Shown piece by piece: positions 17,703 through 26,380 of a stretch of DNA of 64,000 bases. Where the stretch lies: positions 2,292,001 to 2,356,000 of the forward strand of contig NZ_CP132342.1 in the NCBI RefSeq assembly GCF_040529055.1. Reading direction: 5' to 3'. Position numbers and translations under genes: made by a program. The notes beneath the pieces are model-generated. The model was not told the DNA's origin. It made no database searches and saw nothing but the letters and a program-made list of their open reading frames with translations. Numbering within the stretch: position 1 is the first letter of the stretch; each line of letters starts with the position of its first letter. The stretch comes from Xanthomonas sontii (GTDB lineage: Bacteria; Pseudomonadota; Gammaproteobacteria; Xanthomonadales; Xanthomonadaceae).

Positions 17703-18075
17703 ACCGGGAGTGTGTTTTTCACACGCATGATGCGCTTTGCGGCGTGGGCCAAGGCCTTGCGCCACGGCGCGCGATGCAAATGGCTGCGTGCCATCAGCGA
17801 TCCAGTCTGGCGCCACGTCGCGGACAGTAGCTCGTTCGCCGGCCGTACTGGTGGATCGCATTGGATGGCAGCGGATGCCGCGAGGGGATACCCCCGCAGC
17901 GGTAGCAACACGCATCGGCCGAGGTCGCGGCGCATCGTGGCCGATGTTCCCTCGTCACGCGCACATTGCGGCGAGGCTGGCGAGACAAACGCCGCACACG
18001 GTTTCACAGGTTCTGCACTGTCCCGTTTTCAGAGATCGTACGGCGTGGGCCGTACCCCAACCCAGGAGCGAACAC
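17703..18075. other. Gap before rebB
   Basis: An in-frame extension upstream of rebB is open to about 17737 but has neither Reb similarity nor a convincing start, so it is treated as non-coding. AGGAG at 18063-18067 supports the RebB start at 18076. Confidence 0.5.
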
Positions 18076-18402
18076 ATGGCATTTCCCACCGCGGTCAACG
18101 ACCAGATCACCGATGCGGTCACCCAGTCCAACGTCAAGGTCATCGGCGAAGCGCCGGCCTTCGCGATGGCGTCGATCTACCAGAGCATGGCGCACTCGAC
18201 GGGTATCCTGTTCGGGAACGCTGTCTCCGCGCAGCAGCAACAGAACACCCTGGCGCAGGCAGTGGCCAACCAGGGCGTCATGCGGATCTACAGCCTCGAC
18301 TCGACCGCCGCCGCCGGCGCCACCGAGAAGGTCGCGCAGACCGGCGTCTCCGACAACCTCACCAGCCTGCTGACCGTGCTCAACGCGTTCAAGCAGCCGT
18401 AG
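18076..18402 (+). CDS. rebB: RebB family R-body protein
   Basis: This 108-aa protein follows AGGAG at good spacing. It matches the RebB (killing-trait) family along its length: NDQITDAVTQSNVKVIGEAP, then AFAMASIYQSMAHSTGILFGNAV, SAQQQQNTLAQAVANQGVM and RIYSLDS. RebB proteins are the structural subunits of R-bodies, first known from Paramecium symbionts, and are widespread in proteobacteria with unclear ecological function. It is small, soluble and rich in Ala/Gln, as expected for a polymerising ribbon protein. Confidence 0.93.
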   Translation: MAFPTAVNDQITDAVTQSNVKVIGEAPAFAMASIYQSMAHSTGILFGNAVSAQQQQNTLAQAVANQGVMRIYSLDSTAAAGATEKVAQTGVSDNLTSLLTVLNAFKQP

Positions 18403-18470
18403 GCCATGCACGCTAACGCCGTCGCAGGAAGGCGGTAGCGATGCGGTCTTCTGCCTGACGAGGACCGTTC

Positions 18471-18803
18471 CAGGGCCTATCCACAGCAGTCAATAACCAG
18501 GTCACCGACGCCGTCACCGTGCCCAATGCCAAGGGCATTGGCGAAGCGCCGTGACAGGCAATGACGCCCGTCAACAAAAGCTTGGCGCATTCGGTAGGCA
18601 CGCCGTTCGAGAATGCTGTGTCAGCGCCGCTGCTGCCGGCTACGCTGGCGCATGCGACCTGCCCGGGAGCAATGCAGACGCAGAGCACAAGCACGACCGC
18701 AGGCTCGGTTGAGAAGATCGTCCAGGCTGGTGTTGCCGACAATCTAGCCAGATTGCCGGCGGTGCTGCGGGCGTTCAAGGACAACATGCCGACGCGGGCT
18801 TGA
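18471..18803 (+). pseudogene. Decayed second rebB copy
   Basis: The frame aligns with RebB from its first residues: TAVNNQVTDAVTVPNAKGIG, then LAHSVGTPFENAVSA and a matching C-terminus VEKIVQAGVADNLARLPAVL. The start ATG is replaced (CAG at the equivalent codon), a TGA interrupts at 18552-18554, and the poly-Gln segment is eroded. It lies 68 bp after rebB, indicating a tandem duplication that has since decayed. A late ATG at 18561 could express only a fragment. Confidence 0.85.
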
Positions 18804-19192
18804 TGGTCATCGTTGAAGACGTGCTCTGCGACGGCTCAGCGCGACACGTCTTTGTGCTTGAAGGAGCGGCTTCAGCCGCAACGGGCAATCCCGCTCATGC
18901 GCGTCGCGGTGGCGGCCGCTCCCCAGGACTTGCGGTGTGTTGGCCAGGGCGCCTGTGGGAATGACCTCAGTCCCGACGCCTTCCAAGGTCGGTAGTCGGG
19001 AGACCTCGTTGATCGCTGACGTCTGCAAATAGGCCTCCCTTCGCGATTGAAGCTCATTAGCGTCGCCGGATCTTGCATCTACAGCGGTGTCGCTCTCGAT
19101 GATCGACGTTCCGCGACGCCACGTCGTGCTTCCTGCCGCGGTGCCGTCGCCTCGTGGTGCGCGCGCCGGTTTTCTTTCGGCGCTTGCCTGAA
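18804..19192. other. Gene-free stretch with a REP-like palindrome
   Basis: No gene supported. GGAGCGGCTTCAGCCGCAAC near 18870 is the GGAGCGGCTTCAGCCGC-type REP motif also seen at 38475-38497 in reverse orientation. Confidence 0.5.
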
Positions 19193-19579
19193 TCAAGTAG
19201 CCGTCGCTACACCACGCACGCGCTCCGGGGCATCAGCCGGCGCGCGCGCCAGCTCGCGGGTGCGATACGACTCGCCCCATTCGCGCAAACTGATCAGCAC
19301 CGGTGCGAGGGAGTGGCCGAGCGGCGTCAGCGCATATTCGACCTTGGGCGGCACCTGCGGATAGACGTGGCGCACGATGACGCCGTCCTCCTCGAGCTCG
19401 CGCAACTGCAGCGTCAGCATGCGCTGCGTGGCGTTGGGAACCAGGCGCGTCAGTTCCATGAAGCGCTTCTTGCCGGAGAGCAGGTGGAACAGGATCACCG
19501 GCTTCCAGACCCCGCCGATCACCGACAGCGTGACTTCGACCGCGCAGCCGCTCTTGCCATCCAGACGCTTCAGACGCAT
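19193..19579 (-). CDS. HxlR-type winged-helix transcriptional regulator
   Basis: This 128-aa MarR-like protein of the HxlR family starts at 19579 (MRLKRLDGKSGCAVEVTL). A Cys at residue 12 precedes the winged-helix segment IGGVWKPVILFHLLSGKKRF, then LTRLVPNATQRMLTLQLREL (recognition helix region) and the wing DGVIVRHVYPQVPPKVEYAL. An N-terminal Cys at this position is used for redox or electrophile sensing in several HxlR regulators. It is divergent from an MDR oxidoreductase gene, its likely target. The frame is open further upstream but without family similarity. Confidence 0.9.
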   Translation of the reverse strand: MRLKRLDGKSGCAVEVTLSVIGGVWKPVILFHLLSGKKRFMELTRLVPNATQRMLTLQLRELEEDGVIVRHVYPQVPPKVEYALTPLGHSLAPVLISLREWGESYRTRELARAPADAPERVRGVATAT

Positions 19580-19586
19580 GGTCGTT

Positions 19587-19608
19587 GTACCTACAAAATT
19601 GATAGTAC
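19587..19608. promoter_or_regulatory. Possible HxlR operator
   Basis: An AT-rich imperfect dyad, GTACCTAC...GATAGTAC, lies in the divergent intergenic region directly in front of the regulator start. HxlR-family operators commonly have such GTAC-type arms. Assignment is by position and symmetry only. Confidence 0.4.
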
Positions 19609-19729
19609 CTGTGGAGATTGTACGTTCTTGCGATGCAGGAAGTGCATCCCGACAATGCCTGCAACGCGGCTTCGCCGCAACTGACGCGGCGCTGCCCCTC
19701 GCCACTTTTTCGCTAAGGATGTCGTGCCC

Positions 19730-20737
19730 ATGAAAACCATCACCCTGCACCAGCCCGCTGGCCTCGAGAAACTCCGCCTCGTCGATCTGCCCGATCCCGG
19801 CCAGCCGGGCGCCGGCGAACTCCGCGTGCGCGTGCATGCCAGCTCGCTCAACTTCCACGACCTGGGCGTGGTGACCGGGCGCATGCCCAGCGCCGACGGA
19901 CGCATCCCGATGTCCGATGGTGCCGGCGTGGTCGAGGCGGTGGGCGAGGGCGTGGACGAGTTCGCCGTGGGCGATGCGGTCGTCTCGACCTTCTTCCCGA
20001 CCTGGCTGGATGGCGGCCCGACCATCGCCGATTTCGCCACCGTGCCCGGCGACGGCGTCGACGGCTATGCACGCGAACACGTCGTTCGTCCCGCGCACTG
20101 GTTCACGCACGCCCCGCGCGGCTACAGCCACGCCGAAGCGGCGACGTTGACGACCGCCGGGCTCACCGCCTGGCGCGCACTGGTGGTGGACGCGCACCTG
20201 AAGGCGGGCGACACCGTGCTGGTGCTCGGCACCGGCGGCGTGTCGATCTTCGCCCTGCAGTTCGCCAAGCACATGGGCGCCACCGTCATCGCCACCTCGT
20301 CCTCCGACGAGAAGCTCGCGCGTGCGCAGGCGCTGGGCGCCGATTTCACCATCAACTACCGCCGCGACACCGACTGGGCGGCCAAGGTGCTCGACTACAC
20401 CAACGGCCGCGGCGTCGACGTGGTGATCGAAGTGGGCGGACCGGACACGCTGGGCCAGTCCATCCGCGCCTGCCGCATCGGCGGCCACATCGCCCTGATC
20501 GGCGTGCTCACCGGCATTGCCGGCCAGGTGCCGACCGTGGCACTTATGCAACGCCACCAGACCCTGCAGGGCCTGATCGTCGGCAGCCGCCGCCACCAGC
20601 GCGACATGGTCCGTGCCCTCGACGCGAACGGCATCAAGCCGGTGGTCGACCAGACCTTCGCGCTGGCAGATATCGCCGATGCGTTCGCGCATCAGGCGGC
20701 GGGGAAGCATTTTGGGAAGCTATGCCTGTCGATCTGA
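19730..20737 (+). CDS. MDR-family NAD(P)-dependent quinone oxidoreductase-like enzyme
   Basis: This medium-chain dehydrogenase/reductase of 335 aa uses the ATG at 19730, with AAGGA about 11 nt upstream; an in-frame GTG lies at 19724. The GroES-like N-terminal domain contains SSLNFHDLGVVTGRMP; the NFHD pattern and lack of the catalytic Cys suggest a zinc-independent quinone-reductase type. The Rossmann domain has VLVLGTGGVSIFALQFAK around residue 165 and FTINYRRDTDWAAK. It probably reduces reactive carbonyls or quinones using NAD(P)H, and control by the divergent HxlR regulator would fit an electrophile response. Confidence 0.88.
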   Translation: MKTITLHQPAGLEKLRLVDLPDPGQPGAGELRVRVHASSLNFHDLGVVTGRMPSADGRIPMSDGAGVVEAVGEGVDEFAVGDAVVSTFFPTWLDGGPTIADFATVPGDGVDGYAREHVVRPAHWFTHAPRGYSHAEAATLTTAGLTAWRALVVDAHLKAGDTVLVLGTGGVSIFALQFAKHMGATVIATSSSDEKLARAQALGADFTINYRRDTDWAAKVLDYTNGRGVDVVIEVGGPDTLGQSIRACRIGGHIALIGVLTGIAGQVPTVALMQRHQTLQGLIVGSRRHQRDMVRALDANGIKPVVDQTFALADIADAFAHQAAGKHFGKLCLSI

Positions 20738-20861
20738 CGGAGATGCCTGAGCGGTCGGTGCTGTTGCACCGACCGTGGTGGCTGTTGGACACAGTCACCA
20801 GTATCGGCCGCGACGCTTGCGACGAGGTAGAAACGCGTTCGCCCCCGATCAGCGCGGTGTG

Positions 20862-21197
20862 CTACGACGGCAAGTGTTCACTGGCCAGTTTTCTGGCGGA
20901 AAGCAATGCCGACAGTAGCTGGTCGCGCTTGTGGCGGTTGTTGACCCCGGCAGGCAATCTGCTTTGCCACGGTTGGAACTCCCAGTGATCTCCCCCATGC
21001 ACGGCGAGCCGTGTGGAGCCGGACGATGAAAGGAAATAGCGGATTGCTGCCTCCAGTTGCGCCTGCGACTGGAACTCGAGTCTGAATTTCCCGGATGAGA
21101 CGACCAATACATGCCGCACGCAAGTTGGTGACGCTATTTCCGGCATGTGGTTGCGATGCACCAGTGGATCGAATGTCTCAATGGAAATCTTGCTCAT
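20862..21197 (-). CDS. Conserved hypothetical protein
   Basis: This 111-aa soluble protein has no signal peptide. The centre reads FRLEFQSQAQLEAAIRYFLS and DHWEFQPWQSRLPAGVNNRH. The dense Trp/Pro/His pattern in the second segment looks like a conserved motif rather than random coding. No function is known to me. It stands alone between the MDR gene and two membrane protein genes. Confidence that it is real comes from the composition and the clean frame. Confidence 0.65.
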   Translation of the reverse strand: MSKISIETFDPLVHRNHMPEIASPTCVRHVLVVSSGKFRLEFQSQAQLEAAIRYFLSSSGSTRLAVHGGDHWEFQPWQSRLPAGVNNRHKRDQLLSALLSARKLASEHLPS

Positions 21198-21323
21198 CTG
21201 CTATCTACTGCTCGCGTCAATACGCCGAGAAGCGCGTCGGCTTAAGGGAGTCGATCGATAAGGGAATCGACAGCGTCACCCAGAGTTCTTCGCCTCTTGC
21301 CAAGAAGCCTAGTCTCGGCGTCT

Positions 21324-21680
21324 TCATGGCTTTGGGAGCGCAGCGCCGCACTTCCGGCATTCCGTGCGCGCCTGCCGATGGCCTTGTGGCGCGTTGAGCG
21401 CCGCACAGGCGTTGCAGAAGCGCGTCAAGTGAATGCTCTGCCAGAGTCCGTAGCCCACGACGGCGGCCGCAAAGACAAGAAACAGGGGCGGGGCGCCGGT
21501 CACCCAGAAGAAGACCAGCATCAGTCCATTCGTCGCGATGCTGCCCACAATGAGGACGCGCCGCTTCAGGGGCGCATTCTTGTTGAAGGTGAAGAACGCC
21601 AGCGCCACAAGCCCGATCGCGGCCCAGAACCCGAAGAGGTAGGGATAGAGTTCGTTCAACTGTTGGGGTGTGAGGTGCAT
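21324..21680 (-). CDS. Small membrane protein with C-terminal zinc ribbon
   Basis: This 118-aa protein starts at the ATG at 21680 (MHLTPQQLNELYPYLFGF). Three hydrophobic segments are visible (about residues 13-30, 38-58 and 62-80). A cytosolic tail has two Cys pairs, FCNACAALN and ECRKCGAALP, spaced as in a zinc ribbon. No family name is certain. It lies next to another membrane protein whose intended C-terminus also has a zinc ribbon, suggesting related paralogues. Confidence 0.75.
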   Translation of the reverse strand: MHLTPQQLNELYPYLFGFWAAIGLVALAFFTFNKNAPLKRRVLIVGSIATNGLMLVFFWVTGAPPLFLVFAAAVVGYGLWQSIHLTRFCNACAALNAPQGHRQARTECRKCGAALPKP

Positions 21681-21799
21681 GGATGTCCTGTCCGGATGCA
21701 GATGTTCTGGTCGAAGTCTAGGGCCTGGCGAAATCGGGCGCGCGACAGCCTGCGATGCCCTGGTGTCATCGCGTGGAGGCTGCTGGCCCGGGCGCGTAA

Positions 21800-22329
21800 T
21801 CAGGTGCCCGCATCGCGCTGTGGAAGCGCAGCGCCGCAGGACGAGCAGAAACGATCCGCGTGGTCCACGCGGTGGCCGACGGGCACTTGGCGACGCTGAG
21901 CAGCCACGGCTTGCGGTACACGGAATACAGCATCGAGAAAGCCATGCCATAGAAGAACATCCAGTGCCCGGAGAATCCGCGCAGCAGGGTGGGTGTCACG
22001 CCTGGCGCTTTCGGTTGGTCGCCCGTCAGGTGGGCGACGATCAAGAAGTTCACGACCGCGTAGGCGAACAGGCCGTAGGTGGCGTAGCGCATCCATCGCG
22101 GAGATCCCGCGAGCGAGCGCTTCCAGCTATGGCGGGATTTCAGGGTGTAGTTGAGCCGCAGGGAAAGCAGCACGGTCGGCAACCAGACGATGAAGACGCC
22201 GAAGTGCATGGCGAAGACGGCCTCGCCGCCTGGCGGCACATACCCGGCAAGCGCCATCACGTGGACGATAAGGCTGAGGACGAAGCCGAGGGCGGCGAGC
22301 ACCAGTAGGGGAAGCAGGAGCGCGATCAT
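21800..22329 (-). pseudogene. Membrane protein with zinc-ribbon tail, frameshifted
   Basis: The gene starts at the ATG at 22329 (MIALLLPLLVLAALGFVLSL) and encodes four hydrophobic segments: residues 2-25, 33-52, 80-100 and around 125-142. Near 21880 the sequence reads AKCPS, then the frame drifts and runs to 21766. In the other frame the DNA continues as GHRVDHADRFCSSCGAALPQ and stops at 21800. Together these make CPxGH...FCSSCGAAL, a zinc ribbon like that of the neighbouring protein. The span 21800-22329 is one base short of a whole reading frame, so a single-base deletion (or sequencing error) explains it. Confidence 0.75.
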
Positions 22330-22440
22330 GCGGTGGCCGGGATGTGAGTGTGGTGCGTTAGAGAGGCTGTCTGGCTCGGTCACGTGAGTGACCGGGCTGG
22401 CGACAAGTTTACAGAGGGAAGTCCAGCCTGAACCCCGCCG

Positions 22441-22998
22441 TCGCCGGCCGGCCAGCGCGCAGAGCACCATCGCCGCCTCGTGCTGGATGAGATCAACCTA
22501 GACGAGACTGCAGCCATCCGCCTCAACTTGCAGCGGCAACACGGGCTGGGCGCAGACCGTTTTCGAGAGGCGATTGAACGCTAGCTAGGCCGTCGAGCTG
22601 GCCCTGCACGTATGGGCGGGCCGTGGAAGGTCAGATCGGTAGTAGAAGCAGAGGAGGGAAGTGCACACTGCCCCAGTTTTTCGTGGGCGACGGCCGTGTC
22701 AGCCCTTGCTGACCACGGAGTGGCCGCAGCCGACGGTGCACTGCTGCTGCGGCGGGTGTGGGCGGAGTGGGCGGCGGGGCGGTCGCGAGGCGCGGGCAAG
22801 ATCGGCGGCGTTGGCGGCGGCGACCTGTTCGGGCGTCTGCTTGGGGATGAGCGTCGATTCGGCGATCGTCCACTGCGGGAAGTAGCGATGTTCAATCTGA
22901 CTCTTGTTATACCCGGCTGGCCATCGCGTAGACCACTATTGCTGCTTCGTGCTGCATGCTATCGATTCGGACGAGATGGCGCCCATCCACCTCGACGA
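22441..22998 (-). repeat. Two relic copies of the same gene end
   Basis: The stretch 22330-23237 holds no intact gene. Minus-strand segments at 22441-22527 and 22907-22998 resemble each other. The second reads VDGRHLVRIDSMQHEAAIVV...SRV then stop (TAA at 22907-22909). The first gives QHEAAMVLCALAGR with a premature stop. Both look like 3' ends of one unidentified gene family left behind by duplication or insertion. Confidence 0.55.
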
Positions 22999-23000
22999 CT

Positions 23001-23129
23001 AACGGGGTCAGGTTCCTTTGTCTAATGAGTTGGATACTTTGCGCGGGGCGCATGCGGGCCTATGCCTGCGAAGCACCGGGTGTTGGCTTGGACCATGTGT
23101 TTCACTTGGAAAGTCAACCTGACCCCGTT
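23001..23129. repeat. 14-bp perfect inverted repeat pair
   Basis: AACGGGGTCAGGTT (23001-23014) and its exact reverse complement AACCTGACCCCGTT (23116-23129) are separated by 101 bp that contain no gene. Terminal inverted repeats of this size suggest a MITE- or REP-like mobile remnant. It lies just before the AT-rich helicase island. Confidence 0.8.
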
Positions 23130-23237
23130 TCTAGACCTCGTTTCTAGCTAGAAATGTCTACGAACGGCTGTCGCTTCATCTGGTGAAATCGGCAATGGTT
23201 AATGTAGATTTCAGCTATTGAAAAGAAGGGGGCTGAA

Positions 23238-24080
23238 ATGGAAGATCGATCATTACGGTTTGGCGTGGAGGCGCATGCCGGTAGTGAGTTGAGCGTCTGG
23301 CAAGGTACCTTGGTTAATTCCAAGGCATGTGGTGTCAAGCTGATTGTCAGTGCTGATTGTGATCTTTTTAATGCTAAGGGCGGCGCTGATTTATTTTGTC
23401 TGAGTGTGTTGCCTGTTGGGGATTACATTAAAAGATTTGCAATACCAGATTGTGCCGAGGAAATTGTGGGAATTTTTCTTGAGGAAATTCGCCTCATGGC
23501 TAGAGCTCAGGGTAGTGCTATTGGTGATGTTTCCGATGGGCCGCTGCGAGACTGGGTTCTTCAAGGTGATGAAGCTCGGTGGCGTGCAGACGTCAAAGGA
23601 ATACATAAGCCGGATGTTGCTTTCATTAAATGTTTGATTGGGCCAATCAATGCGTTAACTCGGGTGCTTGAAAATGGGGAGGTTATTGGCCCGGAATTAA
23701 TGAAGCTTCATTCTGATGATGGCCAGGTTGCCAGGCGCTTAGAGAGATTTTCAGTACAGATTAAGAAGTTGCTTTCAAATAAGATGCAGAGTGGAAGGGC
23801 GGATATCTATATTATACCGAGCATTCCCGGCATCAAGGAGAGTGGCTTTGTAGTTCCGTTTCGAACGCTGGCGGTGACATCAAGGCGTGATATTTGTCGA
23901 TCCAAAATGGATCTTGTGGATCACCCTGATGCCTATGTGCCGGTTGGCATTTGTAGGCCAATGTTGACACAGTCGTTAATGCAAAAGCTTATGTCTTATT
24001 TTTCTCGGATTGGGGTCACTGACTCCTTCAAGGCCGAGCAGGATGCGGTGGTTAAAATCCTTGTTGGGGAGATTTCATGA
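23238..24080 (+). CDS. Unrecognised partner protein of a UvrD-like helicase
   Basis: This 280-aa soluble protein (MEDRSLRFGVEAHAGSEL...) has no signal peptide or membrane segment. Around residues 33-58 it reads VKLIVSADCDLFNAKGGADL, and near the end SRRDICRSKMDLVDHPDAYV. The ADCDL segment recalls a group of bacterial proteins with an SQDCDL-like start, but I cannot name the family. The gene is visibly AT-rich against the surrounding genome. Its stop overlaps the helicase start by 4 bp (ATGA), so the two are made together. Function unknown; a sensor or effector in a two-gene defence module is the working inference. Confidence 0.8.
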   Translation: MEDRSLRFGVEAHAGSELSVWQGTLVNSKACGVKLIVSADCDLFNAKGGADLFCLSVLPVGDYIKRFAIPDCAEEIVGIFLEEIRLMARAQGSAIGDVSDGPLRDWVLQGDEARWRADVKGIHKPDVAFIKCLIGPINALTRVLENGEVIGPELMKLHSDDGQVARRLERFSVQIKKLLSNKMQSGRADIYIIPSIPGIKESGFVVPFRTLAVTSRRDICRSKMDLVDHPDAYVPVGICRPMLTQSLMQKLMSYFSRIGVTDSFKAEQDAVVKILVGEIS

Positions 24081-26284
24081 AAAATTATATATTCCTATCT
24101 GCATTGGCATGTGAATATTTTCGCTCGTATGGGCCGCCAGGAGATGAATGGCTGGATTCTCCAGGCAGCAGTGAGGTTTCCCTGCCTCAATGGAAGAGTT
24201 CGGATGGTGATGTAATTGTAATGGCAAAGCAAGATCTCACAAATCTTCAGGAGACTGTCTTCTCGGTTATTGAATTTGTGAAAGGGGGTGCTCTTTACGG
24301 AGTTACTGCCTCTAGACGTAGAGATGCTTTTAATAGAGTCCTTAGGGTCTTCCAGTCAACGGTAGATTCAAAGATGCCTGTCCCTACACTTTGGAAGCCT
24401 TTTAATCATGGTAGCCAAATTACGATTCAGGCTGCGTCACGCGTTTCAGGTGACAACTCAAGGTTGTTGATTGATCGGCTCGTTGATGGAAAACTTGGAG
24501 CAATATGTACGGGGGTTGTGTCTGATTCAATTGACTTCAGAAGTAGATTTCCTGATTCAATTGATCGTGGCGCGATTAGAAAAAGGCTGGAGAAGTGTCA
24601 AGCCATTGTAGATCAATCTTGGCAGCCCTCTGAGAATGACTGCTTTGAACTTGAAGAATCAAACAAGATACTTGGTTTTGGTGCGTCGCTTCAGGCTTGG
24701 TATGATTCTAGGTTAACCTCTCCACAACGCGCATTTGTTGACCAAGAGTTGACGCGAAGCTTGCGCGTGCGGGGGCCGGCAGGGAGTGGCAAAACAGTCG
24801 CGCTTGTGGTCAAGCTGCTTCGCCATCTACTTGGCTCGCGTTTCACTTCAAAGTCGCAGAGATTCGCATTTCTTACTCACAGTCAAGCGACTGTCGATTT
24901 GGCGAGATCTATGATCCGTGGCATGCTCACCGATGAGGAATATAGTCGCGTAATGGGCGAGGATGGCCCTCTCTATATTGGTACCTTGTATTCACGAGCA
25001 TATCGCACCCTCGGCGCTGAGTTGCGGGGTCTTGAACCGCTCTCTTTGGATGGTGTCGAGGGGCGGAATATGCAAGCCGAGATGTTAAGATCGGTTGTGG
25101 TTGCTTATAAGTCTAAAGATTGGGCTGCCAGAAAGTGGGGGGTGACGGAGGATTTTGCGCGCAGCCTTGAGAGTATTACGATAGATAGCGATTGTTTGGC
25201 GCCCTTCATTTCAGAGGTTCTTCTTGAATTTGCATGCGTTCTAGAGCCTGGCGGTTTTACGCGCTCTAAGTCAAAGCGCGAAGACTATATCAATAAAACA
25301 CATCGTGACACGTGGCGTATGCGGTTGTCGACTGAGGATGAGAGGCGCGTAGTCCTTGACCTTTATAGTGATTTCAGGGCGCAGATGCGTTCTGTTGATG
25401 CAATGACGGTTGATCAACTAATAGCAGACTTTGACAGATTTTTGGATTCCAACTCTTGGGAGATGACCCGGACTGAAGATGGTTTCGATGCAATTTTTGT
25501 TGATGAATTGCATCTTATGAATAGATTGGAAAGGGTGCTTATAAGCTCGCTTGTCCGGGACCCTAGTTCGAGTCCAATTATTGTCATGGCAGAGGATGTG
25601 AAGCAAGACGTTCGTCGGGTTGCTCAAGGGTTGCAGCAATGGCAGCGAGAACTTCCTGACATGAAGAATTTTAAGTTTGATGAGGTGTTTCGCTATACAC
25701 CACAGATCAATCAGCTTATGGCGCATATTGATAGCTTCGCGCCTGCTGCCGAGCTCGCTGAGGACTGGCCGCAGTATGAGCAGCGTAGCGTCATGCCTTC
25801 AGGTAGTAAACCAACTTTAAAAGTGGTTAAAAGTATCAAGGAGCAGTATGAAGCTGTTTTTCCAATTGCATCAAGGAGTGCAAAGAGGCGTAAGAGTGGA
25901 AGGGCTGTAGCAGTTCTATGCTGTGACTACGATACTTTTCTAAAGTACTTGAAAGCGGGGGCTTATCGCGATCTATTTGTTGCTGTGTCCGCTAGAGAGG
26001 ATATTGGTGCGATTCCAAGTAAGGGGGTGAAGTTCGTTTTTTCAATGCCGGAATTTGTTGCGGGACTTCAGTTTGAAGAAGTTTATTTGCTGGATGTCAG
26101 CAACCTCGTTTTGTTTGGCGAGGACGGGGTCGGTGCTCTGGATAAAAGGAGAGGGCTGGCGACCCTCTATCTTGGAGGGAGTCGCGCCATGAGTGAGCTC
26201 CATATTTATTCCGTGTCCGACGCGGGAGGTGTTCCGGTGCTTATAAATAAAGCCTTAGAACTCGGGATTTGTGAAGAATTGTAA
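24077..26284 (+). CDS. UvrD/Rep-like superfamily 1 helicase
   Basis: The protein has 735 aa. Residues 1-225 form an N-terminal region of no known family. Walker A is GPAGSGKT (233-240). Motif Ia-like AFLTHSQATVDLARSM follows, and Walker B is AIFVDELHL with D476-E477. Motif III/IV-like stretches (IIVMAEDVKQDVRR, FDEVFRYTPQINQL) come next. The C-terminal 2A region has VAGLQFEEVYLLD (motif V) and RRGLATLYLGGSRAMSEL in place of the usual motif VI YVALTRAK. The helicase core thus looks complete though divergent. Low GC and coupling to an unknown partner set it apart from housekeeping UvrD, Rep and RecBCD enzymes and recall two-gene antiphage systems such as Gabija. Confidence 0.88.
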   Translation: MKNYIFLSALACEYFRSYGPPGDEWLDSPGSSEVSLPQWKSSDGDVIVMAKQDLTNLQETVFSVIEFVKGGALYGVTASRRRDAFNRVLRVFQSTVDSKMPVPTLWKPFNHGSQITIQAASRVSGDNSRLLIDRLVDGKLGAICTGVVSDSIDFRSRFPDSIDRGAIRKRLEKCQAIVDQSWQPSENDCFELEESNKILGFGASLQAWYDSRLTSPQRAFVDQELTRSLRVRGPAGSGKTVALVVKLLRHLLGSRFTSKSQRFAFLTHSQATVDLARSMIRGMLTDEEYSRVMGEDGPLYIGTLYSRAYRTLGAELRGLEPLSLDGVEGRNMQAEMLRSVVVAYKSKDWAARKWGVTEDFARSLESITIDSDCLAPFISEVLLEFACVLEPGGFTRSKSKREDYINKTHRDTWRMRLSTEDERRVVLDLYSDFRAQMRSVDAMTVDQLIADFDRFLDSNSWEMTRTEDGFDAIFVDELHLMNRLERVLISSLVRDPSSSPIIVMAEDVKQDVRRVAQGLQQWQRELPDMKNFKFDEVFRYTPQINQLMAHIDSFAPAAELAEDWPQYEQRSVMPSGSKPTLKVVKSIKEQYEAVFPIASRSAKRRKSGRAVAVLCCDYDTFLKYLKAGAYRDLFVAVSAREDIGAIPSKGVKFVFSMPEFVAGLQFEEVYLLDVSNLVLFGEDGVGALDKRRGLATLYLGGSRAMSELHIYSVSDAGGVPVLINKALELGICEEL

Positions 26285-26380
26285 ATTTTATTGAGGATAG
26301 CTATATAAGGTTAGCGGCAACCTTGAACTCAAGGTGAGTGTGTGGGTCTGCAATCAATTGCGGAAGGGCGTGCCTCACAG

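Noticed and set aside
20862..21197. Alternative frames overlapping the 111-aa hypothetical gene
   Set aside because: The chosen frame has the better composition and motif-like Trp/Pro/His pattern.
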